In this document: piece after piece, positions 12,491 through 20,100 of the stretch | Layout of the letters: each line of letters opens with the position of its first letter | How positions within the stretch are numbered: the stretch's first letter is position 1 | Notes under the pieces: model-generated | Seen by the model: the letters and a program-made list of their open reading frames with translations, nothing else | The model's database searches: none | What the model was told of the DNA's origin: nothing | Made by a program: the position numbers and the translations under genes | Assembly (NCBI GenBank): GCA_039621445.1 | Contig: CP154954.1 | Location: forward strand, 64,066,046 to 64,130,045 | Direction of reading: 5' to 3' | DNA length: 64,000 nt | Origin: Euglena gracilis | Lineage: Eukaryota > Euglenida > Euglenophyceae > Euglenales

Positions 12491-15400
12491 CGGGAGCGAA
12501 CGGATGAATACCGGACAGATAATGGACTAGATGAAGATGCTGGAAAAGATGCCGATGCTGGACAAGATGCAGATGTTGGACAAGGTGCAGATACTGGACA
12601 AGATGCCGATGCTGGACAAGGCGAACTGGATGCAGACACTGGACAACATGCAGATGTGGGACAAGATGTAGTTGCTGGACAAGAAGTAGATGGTGGACAA
12701 GATGCAGTTGCTGGAAAAGAAGCAGATGCTGGACAAGAAGCATATACTGGACAAGATTCAGATGCCAGGCAAGATGCAGATACTGGACATCGTACTCCCT
12801 CGAGGAAAACCGACCAGGGAGGAAGGGACACCGAGGGCGAAGCACAAAGACCTTGTGAGGCCATGCCTTGCTCGCCGGCGGTGTTGTGTGATTGTTCGTT
12901 GCGCTGGGTTAGCCATACATAAGCCATCATTAAATGAAAGGGACTTATCTGTGGGCACTTTGGAAGTGAAACAACTCTCTCCCATTTATGGAATTTCTGG
13001 CCTTTACGCTTAATTTTAATGTAGGGCGCCTTGCCCAACACACTGGTGGTTCGTTTGATTCTCTCCAAATCAGAAGACCGATATAAACAGAGAATTCTGG
13101 AGCAAAAAATCAGCTGTGTGCGCAATGTGCATACATCAGATGGAAAGGGGGCTTGGGCCAGCCCCAGGAGGATTGGGAGGGGATCCCAAAAAGCGCCATA
13201 TTTTTCCAGATTTTGATTCCAAAGCCTCTTGTAAGGGGCCAACATGGTGTGGAATCTCAAACCACCAAACCCAGGAATTAAAAGCATAGCACTGTAGGCA
13301 TTACGTGCCTGGGCCTTGGAAAACTGAAATAACTGTACTAAAGCGTCAGCCACTTGGTCAGTTGTGGCTTGAGGGGGGGGTATCCCCATTTTGTCCAGAA
13401 TAACCCATAATAATGCAAAGGAACTCTGGTACCGCTTTAAACTGGGGTTTCTCCCCAGGAAATCCTCAATGGATGTATTCTGTATTTGTTTCCCCTCCAA
13501 TATTCTCCTGAGCAAATCATGCAAAGGAGGGGCCATCTGGGGGGTGGTATTTTCTCCCCCCCTGCAATTGGTGAACATGCCCTTGTAGGGGGTGATTTTC
13601 AGGCAGGAGGTTGCTGGCACTTTCATCTTTATTAATTGGGGCCACCATGTGGCAGAATCCCAAAAGGGGGTGACCATCAAAACTTTGGTCTGGGGAAACA
13701 TTCTCAATCGTGGGAGAAATTTCTGAATGATTGACCAAGGGGGGTTTGCATAAAGTCCCCCCATGTTGTCCAGGGGACATTGGAGGGCATCCACTGCCCT
13801 GGCCTCCCAGTGGGGCCACCTGGCCACAAAATTGGGCAGTTTTTTGTTGCCTGGGGAGGCAAATAAGTCTGTTTCCAAATTTATGAAACCTTTGAAATGC
13901 TGCCTTAGCCATTGAAAGAGCTGGGGGTCCAGTGAGTAATCCCCCCTGTCTGACTCCCATCTGCTTATGGGGTCTGCCAAGCATTCCTGTGAAGGAACCC
14001 AATTTACTTGTAGATTCAAACTTTTTTCTATGCACCATTTGAAAAATGGCCTTAGAAGGCTGTTGAAAGGGTCCTTTCTGCCCCCCCCTTTTGTCAGGTA
14101 ATAATAGATTACCTGATTGTCCACTGAAAGGGACACTGTTTCCCCAGGTCTGCTGAGACTTTTCACTGTGTTGATGGCTGCACGTAATTCTTTTACGTTG
14201 ATATGCAAAATGGAGTTTTCTCTCCAAAACTCCTGGACAATTTCTCCTGTGTGGATGTCCAGCCCCCCCCAGGCATGGGTGCTGCTGTCTGAATGCAACT
14301 CCCTTGTTGCATTTTGGGGGAAGGGTCTGCCCCCCCAGGTGTCCAACAGATTTTTTATTTCCCTCAGTTGGGCTTTTATGTCCTTTGAAATAGCATGCTT
14401 TGAATCCCATGGGGCTGCAGATTTGGTGACCAAAAATTTTGTTAGGGAGTCTGTGAAAGCCCTTAAGAAGGGCAGGGCCATGAGGTTGCACCTGATTTGG
14501 CCCAAAATGGCAGCTAACTGCCTTTTCGACATGAAATCTTTTTTCACTATTTTTCCCAGCTCCTTTTTTATTGTTTTCACCTTCTGGGGGGGAATTTGCA
14601 ATTTTCCCTCTTGGAAATTTAACTGGAAGCCCAAATGGTTTACAACTTGTGTGGGTTCTAGGGCTGATTTTTTGACATTTATTTTGAACCCTGAATCGAT
14701 TAGGTCTCTGACAACCTTGTTCAGATGTATTTGCAAAATATTTTTGGTGGGGGCAACCAATAAAATGTCGTCCAGGTAAATAAAAACCTGGATTCCTTTT
14801 TTCCTCCAACGTTTTTCGAATGTCTTCATGACTGACATAAAAATTTGTGGCATCACATTTAGGCCAAAACAGCCTGCTTGGAACTCCCAAGTTTGTCCCC
14901 CCACCTGATGCCTCAGAAAGGGTTTTAAGGTTGGGTTCACGGGAATATGAAAATATGCGTCTTTCAGGTCGATTTTGGCTGCCCATTGGCCTTTCTCCAA
15001 AACTGGGAAAATGTTTTGAATGTGATCTAATTTGAAGGCTTTCACAGGGAATTTTTGGTTTATTTCCCTGCAGTCGCTTATGAATCTCCACTTCGTTTGC
15101 CCCCCCTCTGGTTTTGAAATTAAGAACCAGGGAATTAGATGCTGGGTTCCTGAATCCTGAACCCTCTTTATGGACCCTGATTTTTCGTAATCCGTCAGGA
15201 TTTTTTCTGCCTGGTTCAGGTCCAGGTTGGCTCTGGTTTTTGGATGCGTGGACAATTTTGGGGGGTTGACCCAAGGGGGTTGAATGCCATTTTTTATAAG
15301 TTGGCAGGTTGCTAGGGGGGCATTTTTCTGCCACCATTTTATACTTTTTTGCAGTCTCTGGTGTAGGGGGGTGTCTCCCCATTTTTCCTCCATGGAATTT

Positions 15401-16518
15401 ATTTCCCCAATCAATTTGTTTTCTGGGGGTTGGGTGGTGGGTGTTGGACATTGCACCCCTGGTGCCCCTGGGGATTGAACATTCTGTAAGGGATGCTGGG
15501 GGGGTGTGCATGCTCTTCTCACAGGCTCTCTGTTCCTCCACTTTGTCATTGGTGTTGTCATTTGACATACCATAGGGGCCCCTTTTTGGGTATCCCCCTT
15601 GTTTTGACTTGCCCCTGCCATGGGCATTGAACAAGAAATGTGAGGGGGGGTTGCCCCCTTGTCCTCCACTGCCCCTGTGGGGGCATCCTCCTGGGGCTGC
15701 TGTAGTTGATTTATATAAGGTTTGCACCTTAGCTTCTGGGGGGCCATTTCTGGTCCACCCCTTTGGCCCCCATGGCCTTGTTGATGCAATTGGCCTCCCT
15801 GGCCTGATAAATGCTGGCCTCCATGGCCCTGTGAAAACTGGCCGCCCTGGCCCTGTGAAAATTGGCCGCCCTGGCCCTGTGAAAACTGGCCACCATGGCC
15901 CTGCACTTCTTGGCCACCATGGCCGTGCACATGAAATTGAACAAAATTCTGGCCCATATGGCCTTGGTCTCCCCTCCATGGGGCTGTTCTTGACCTTGGT
16001 CTCCAGCTCCACTGGAAATCTGGGGGGGCTGCTGTGCCCCCCCTGCTTCCCCTTGGGAGGGGTTGTTGTGTTAGAAAAATTGGGGGGATTTGACAGACCT
16101 TTCCTCCCCCTTCCTGTGGGGAGATGCTTGTGGAATTGGCCTCCATGGCCACCACCTTGTCCTTGATTCCATCTCCTGGCAGCTGGTTGAGCTTGTGGGA
16201 CATGCCCCTGGAATCCTTTGGGTTTCTGTTGTCCCATCTGGCTTGATTTTGGGGCCCCAATGCCCAGATGTTTCTGCCCGTATTGGGCTGGTGGTTCCTT
16301 CCTCGTTCTGGTCTTTCTGACCACTGTGGTCCACAGTCCGTGGCCGTCACTGGGTGGGGGTTTTTTCTGGGAATTTTTTGATGAAGGGATCTGGGGGGAA
16401 GGGACGGCCACGGTTCGCCACGTTCTGTCCGCATCTCCAGTTTCTCCAGCTGCTGCGGCGACTGCTGCTCCAGGTAGTCCACGTCGAGTGTTTGATGCCA
16501 ATTTCTTCGCCACAGCAT
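12346..16518 (-). CDS. DIRS reverse transcriptase-RNase H fused to truncated recombinase
   Basis: The 1,390-codon frame starts with a Gln/Gly-rich region (GHGGQ-type repeats near 15,780-15,940). It continues into a reverse transcriptase with KIDLKDAYFHIPV, FGLNVMP and the catalytic YLDD (about 14,775). Next come RNase H (LHSDSSTHAWGG and DNQVIYYYL) and a domain with LYANPPW that resembles the methyltransferase-like module of DIRS elements. An extra G in a poly-G run near 13,555 puts the recombinase in the same frame, unlike copies 2 and 3. True homology stops near 12,905; the rest reads through the terminal repeat and minisatellite. The recombinase lacks its HxxR and tyrosine, so it should be inactive. 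Start codon uncertain. Confidence 0.85.
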   Translation of the reverse strand: MLWRRNWHQTLDVDYLEQQSPQQLEKLEMRTERGEPWPSLPPRSLHQKIPRKNPHPVTATDCGPQWSERPERGRNHQPNTGRNIWALGPQNQARWDNRNPKDSRGMSHKLNQLPGDGIKDKVVAMEANSTSISPQEGGGKVCQIPPIFLTQQPLPRGSRGGTAAPPDFQWSWRPRSRTAPWRGDQGHMGQNFVQFHVHGHGGQEVQGHGGQFSQGQGGQFSQGQGGQFSQGHGGQHLSGQGGQLHQQGHGGQRGGPEMAPQKLRCKPYINQLQQPQEDAPTGAVEDKGATPPHISCSMPMAGASQNKGDTQKGAPMVCQMTTPMTKWRNREPVRRACTPPQHPLQNVQSPGAPGVQCPTPTTQPPENKLIGEINSMEEKWGDTPLHQRLQKSIKWWQKNAPLATCQLIKNGIQPPWVNPPKLSTHPKTRANLDLNQAEKILTDYEKSGSIKRVQDSGTQHLIPWFLISKPEGGQTKWRFISDCREINQKFPVKAFKLDHIQNIFPVLEKGQWAAKIDLKDAYFHIPVNPTLKPFLRHQVGGQTWEFQAGCFGLNVMPQIFMSVMKTFEKRWRKKGIQVFIYLDDILLVAPTKNILQIHLNKVVRDLIDSGFKINVKKSALEPTQVVNHLGFQLNFQEGKLQIPPQKVKTIKKELGKIVKKDFMSKRQLAAILGQIRCNLMALPFLRAFTDSLTKFLVTKSAAPWDSKHAISKDIKAQLREIKNLLDTWGGRPFPQNATRELHSDSSTHAWGGLDIHTGEIVQEFWRENSILHINVKELRAAINTVKSLSRPGETVSLSVDNQVIYYYLTKGGGRKDPFNSLLRPFFKWCIEKSLNLQVNWVPSQECLADPISRWESDRGDYSLDPQLFQWLRQHFKGFINLETDLFASPGNKKLPNFVARWPHWEARAVDALQCPLDNMGGLYANPPWSIIQKFLPRLRMFPQTKVLMVTPFWDSATWWPQLIKMKVPATSCLKITPYKGMFTNCRGGENTTPQMAPPLHDLLRRILEGKQIQNTSIEDFLGRNPSLKRYQSSFALLWVILDKMGIPPPQATTDQVADALVQLFQFSKAQARNAYSAMLLIPGFGGLRFHTMLAPYKRLWNQNLEKYGAFWDPLPILLGLAQAPFPSDVCTLRTQLIFCSRILCLYRSSDLERIKRTTSVLGKAPYIKIKRKGQKFHKWERVVSLPKCPQISPFHLMMAYVWLTQRNEQSHNTAGEQGMASQGLCASPSVSLPPWSVFLEGVRCPVSASCLASESCPVYASCPASASFPATASCPPSTSCPATTSCPTSACCPVSASSSPCPASASCPVSAPCPTSASCPASASFPASSSSPLSVRYSSVRSRPSQNNHKNPKKKWPQKAQIDHKKPQKATKIPKNCPKTPTMSTKDCEK
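12500..12790. repeat. 18-bp minisatellite, left block
   Basis: About sixteen units of an 18-mer close to GATGCTGGACAAGATGCA, with substitutions. In one frame it would read as Asp-Ala-Gly-Gln-Asp-Ala repeats. It runs directly into the outer end of DIRS copy 1 at 12,791. The same minisatellite, in the same orientation, reappears between the two DIRS elements and to the right of copy 2. Confidence 0.9.
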
Positions 16519-16806
16519 GGTTCATTGAAGTCAGATTTGAAATTGATAATTGGCTTGTCAATTGACACTCGTCAGGTTCGTGTCTTTCTGGATATTCTTA
16601 TTCTGTCGACTTCTCCTCTTGGTTCTCCTTCGTTCGAGACTCTGTTCCTTTCTTCTGGGTGTCGAAGGGCAAATTAGGAATCAGCCAACTCCGGCGAAAA
16701 AAGGCACTAAGCAGGGACTCCTAACCCAGCGCAACGAACAATCACACAACACCGCCGGCGAGCAAGGCATGGCCTCACAAGGGCAAAGTGCGGAGCCCGA
16801 GGTGTC
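12792..16806 (-). mobile_element. DIRS-type retrotransposon, copy 1 (internally deleted)
   Basis: A minus-strand element whose ends match copy 2: the left-type terminus GACACCTCGGGC lies at 16,806 and the right-type terminus CTCGAGGGAGTAC at 12,792. It has terminal repeats, a Gag-like region, reverse transcriptase, RNase H and the first half of the tyrosine recombinase. Compared with copy 2 it lacks the second half of the recombinase and the internal complementary region. At about 12,905 the recombinase jumps straight into the right terminal repeat. Both ends abut the 18-bp minisatellite. Confidence 0.88.
13517..16561 (-). CDS. Overlapping Gag-like frame of DIRS copy 1
   Basis: A 1,014-codon frame covers the reverse transcriptase gene in another phase. 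Its first ~150 codons look like a real Gag-type start: WRTVAVPSP, SDGHG-W-TVV followed by a basic stretch, then a Gly/Gln-rich and RGR-rich segment, all recognisable in copy 2 at the same place. Downstream it may simply be open because this C- and G-rich DNA has few stop codons. I treat the N-terminal third as a probable protein and the rest as undecided. Confidence 0.5.
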   Translation of the reverse strand: MTSQLSISNLTSMNHAVAKKLASNTRRGLPGAAVAAAAGETGDADRTWRTVAVPSPQIPSSKNSQKKPPPSDGHGLWTTVVRKTRTRKEPPAQYGQKHLGIGAPKSSQMGQQKPKGFQGHVPQAQPAARRWNQGQGGGHGGQFHKHLPTGRGRKGLSNPPNFSNTTTPPKGKQGGHSSPPRFPVELETKVKNSPMEGRPRPYGPEFCSISCARPWWPRSAGPWWPVFTGPGRPIFTGPGRPVFTGPWRPAFIRPGRPIASTRPWGPKGWTRNGPPEAKVQTLYKSTTAAPGGCPHRGSGGQGGNPPSHFLFNAHGRGKSKQGGYPKRGPYGMSNDNTNDKVEEQRACEKSMHTPPASLTECSIPRGTRGAMSNTHHPTPRKQIDWGNKFHGGKMGRHPPTPETAKKYKMVAEKCPPSNLPTYKKWHSTPLGQPPKIVHASKNQSQPGPEPGRKNPDGLRKIRVHKEGSGFRNPASNSLVLNFKTRGGANEVEIHKRLQGNKPKIPCESLQIRSHSKHFPSFGERPMGSQNRPERRIFSYSREPNLKTLSEASGGGTNLGVPSRLFWPKCDATNFYVSHEDIRKTLEEKRNPGFYLPGRHFIGCPHQKYFANTSEQGCQRPNRFRVQNKCQKISPRTHTSCKPFGLPVKFPRGKIANSPPEGENNKKGAGKNSEKRFHVEKAVSCHFGPNQVQPHGPALLKGFHRLPNKIFGHQICSPMGFKACYFKGHKSPTEGNKKSVGHLGGQTLPPKCNKGVAFRQQHPCLGGAGHPHRRNCPGVLERKLHFAYQRKRITCSHQHSEKSQQTWGNSVPFSGQSGNLLLPDKRGGQKGPFQQPSKAIFQMVHRKKFESTSKLGSFTGMLGRPHKQMGVRQGGLLTGPPALSMAKAAFQRFHKFGNRLICLPRQQKTAQFCGQVAPLGGQGSGCPPMSPGQHGGTLCKPPLVNHSEISPTIENVSPDQSFDGHPLLGFCHMVAPINKDESASNLLPENHPLQGHVHQLQGGRKYHPPDGPSFA

Positions 16807-16912
16807 AGGTGCCGATGCTGGACAAGATGAACTGGATGCAGACATTGAACAATATGCAGACGGTGGACAAGAAGTAGATGGTGGACAAGATGCAGTTGCT
16901 GGACAGGAAGCA
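16807..16912. repeat. 18-bp minisatellite between the two DIRS elements
   Basis: A ~106-bp remnant of the minisatellite seen at 12,500-12,790, in the same orientation and with a matching run of variant units. It separates the divergent left ends of DIRS copies 1 and 2, whose terminal repeats form a large inverted repeat around it. Confidence 0.9.
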
Positions 16913-17037
16913 GACACCTCGGGCTCCGCACTTTGCCCTTGTGAGACCATGCCTTGCTCGCCGGCGGTGTTTGGATTGTTTTGGTGCGTTGGGTTAGGAG
17001 TCCCTGCTTAGTGCCTTTTTTCGCCGGAGTTGGCTGA
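16913..17037. repeat. Left terminal repeat of DIRS copy 2
   Basis: The outer 33 nt (from GACACCTCGGGC to CTTGTGAG, 16,913-16,945) are unique to left ends. The next ~90 bp, starting ACCATGCCTTGCTCGCC, are the inverted core shared with the right end. The mirror image of this sequence is the left end of copy 1 at about 16,680-16,806. Confidence 0.9.
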
Positions 17038-17192
17038 TTCCGAATTTGCCCTTCGACACCCAGAAGAAAGGAACTTCAAATACCGCAGCAATTGAGAAAA
17101 GAAGAAGACATTCAATCCATTCAAATTATCCAGAAAGTCACGCTCGTGCAGAACTTCAAATCAAAAGTTGTTGACTTTTTCGAAAGAATTCA

Positions 17193-20100
17193 ATGAAAGA
17201 TGCAACTTCAAAGAAGCACAGCGCTGGAGAACTTCGAGAGGGAGCAGCAGCAGCAGCTGGACAACCTGACGACGCGGATCAACTGTGGCGGACCGTGGCT
17301 GCCCCTTCCCCAAAAGAAAATTACCCCACAGAAATTTCCAGAACCCAAACCCCCCAAAGTGATGGCCACGGACCCTGGCAGACAGTGGTCAGAAGGCCCC
17401 GAAAGGGGCAGAAGCAACAACCAGCAGGCCACTACGGCCATTGGAGCCAGGGCCATTGGGGCCAACATTACACAACACACAATGCATCCAAGCGGGGCTA
17501 TGGCAGCCAAAACCGCACAGGCCATGGCGGCCAAAACAGCAAGCTGGGCCATGGCGGCCACAACAGCAATGGCCATGGTGGCCGATGGAACAAAGGCCAG
17601 GGTGGCCAACAATACCAAGGCCAGGGTGGCCGATTCCACAAACAGATGCCCAGTGGCAGGGGCAGGGAAGGTCCACAACACCTCCCCAATCATTTCTTCA
17701 TCACAAACCCTGTCAGGGGAAAAGGATTGGCCCCCAGAGGCCCCCCAAGATTTTCAATGGGCATGGCGCCCAGAATCAAAGAGAAGTCAATGGGGACTAC
17801 ATCAAGAAGGCCATTGGGGCCAGAATTATCATCAACAGCATCAACAATTTCAAGGCCACTGGGGCCATCAATTATCAGAAGGGGCAGAACCCCAGAAGCT
17901 AAAAGGCTGTCCCCCAGCAGGGGGTTTCAATGTACATTGGCAGCCCCAGGAGGATGCCCTCAAAGGGGCAGTGGAGGACAAGGGGGCAACCCCCCCTCAA
18001 CATTCCTTGTCAATGCCCATGGAAGGGGCAAACCAAATCAAGGGGGAGACCCAAAAAGGGGCCCCTATGGTATGTCAATCGACAACACCAATGACAAAGT
18101 GGAGGATCAGAGAGTCTGTGAGCAGAGCATGCACACCCCCCCAGCCTCCTTTAGAGAATGCTCAACCCCCAGGGGCACCAGGGGTGCAATGTCCAACACC
18201 CCCCACCCAGCACCCAGAAAATCATCTAATTGGGAATATAAATTCCATGGAGAAAAAATGGGGAGACACCCCACTGTACCAGAGACTTCAGAAAAGTCTA
18301 AAATGGTGGTCAAAAAATGCCCCCCCAGCAACATGTCAATTGATCAAAAATGGAATTCAGCCCCCCTGGGTAAATCCCCCAAAATTGTCCACCCACCCAA
18401 AACCCAGAGCCAACCTGGACCTGAAACAGGCAGAAAAAATCCTGTTGGATTACGAAAAAACTGGCTCAATAAAAAGAGTTTGGGATTCAGAAACCAAGCA
18501 TTTGATCCCATGGTTTCTAATTTCAAAACCAGATGGGGGAACAACCAAATGGAGAATGATCAGCGACTGCAGAGAACTGAATCAGCAGTTTCAAGTAAAA
18601 CCTTTCAAGCTGGATCACATCCAGCACATTTTTCCAGTTTTGGAAAAGGGCCATTGGGCAGCAAAAATAGACCTGAAGGATGCCTATTTCCATATTCCAG
18701 TAAGTCCAGGCCTAAGGCCATTTTTAAGGCATCAGGTGGGGGGGCAGACCTGGGAATTTCAGACAGGCTGCTTTGGGCTAAATGTAATGCCCCAAATTTT
18801 CATGTCAGTCATGAAAACATTCGAAAAATTGTGGAGAAAAAGGGGCATCCAGGTCTTTATTTACCTGGACGACATTTTGCTGGTGGCCCCCACGCAAAAC
18901 ATTTTGCAAAGCCACCTGAACAGAGTTGTCAAAGATTTGCTGGATTCTGGGTTCAAAATCAATGTGAAAAAGTCCACCCTGCAGCCCACACAAGTGGTAA
19001 CCCATCTGGGTTTTCAACTAAACTTCCAGGAAGGAAAGTTACAGGTGCCCCCCCAGAAAGTCAAAACCATAAAAAAGGAGCTGGGAAAAATCGTGAAAAA
19101 AGATTACATGTCAAAAAGGCAGTTGGCTGCCATTTTGGGTCAAATAAGATGCAATCTAATGGCCCTGCCCTTTTTAAGGGCTTTTACAGACACCCTGGCA
19201 AATTTTTTGGTGGCAAAGTCCACAGCCCCCTGGGACTCAAAACACCCCATCTCCCAGGAAATCAAGGCCCAGTTAAGGGAAATAAAAACTCTATTGCACA
19301 CCTTGGGGGGCAGACCCTTCCCCCAAAATGCAACCAGAGAGTTGCACTCAGACAGCAGCACCCATGCCTGGGGGGGGCTGTACATCCACACAGGAGAAAT
19401 TGTGCAGGAATTTTGGAGAAAAGACTCCATTTTGCACATCAATGTAAAGGAGCTCAGTGCAGCAATAAACACAGTGAAAGGCTTGAGCAAACATGGGGAA
19501 ACAGTTTCTTTGTCTGTCGACAACCAGGTAATCTACTATTACCTGACCAAAGGGGGGGGCAGAAAGGACCCCTTCAACAAAATGCTAAGACCATTTTTCA
19601 AATGGTGCATGGAGCACCAAGTAAACCTACAAGTCAACTGGGTGCCTTCCAAGGAATGCCTAGCAGACCCCATAAGCAGATGGGAAATGGACAGGGGGGA
19701 TTATTCTTTAGACCCCCAACTTTTTCAATGGTTAAGACAGCAATTCCAAAATTTCATAAATCTGGAAACAGATTTGTTTGCTTCCCCAGGCAACAAAAAA
19801 CTGCCCAAATTTGTGGCCAGGTGGCCCCATTGGGAGGCCACAGCAGTAAATGCATTACAATGTCCACTGGACAACATGGGGGATCTTTATGCAAACCCCC
19901 CCTGGTCAATAATCCAAAAATTTCTGCCCAGGTTGAAAATGTTTCCCCGGACCAAAGTTTTGATGGTCACCCCTTACTGGGATTCAGCCACATGGTGGCC
20001 CCAATTAATAAAAATGAAAGTTCCAGGGACCCCCTGCCTGAAAATCACCCCCTACAGTGGTATGTTCACCAATTGCAGGGGGGAACAAATGCCACCCCCC

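Noticed and set aside
12500-12790. Regular 18-bp repeats as a CRISPR array
   Set aside because: Units are contiguous with no spacers, and the context is a eukaryotic transposon cluster.
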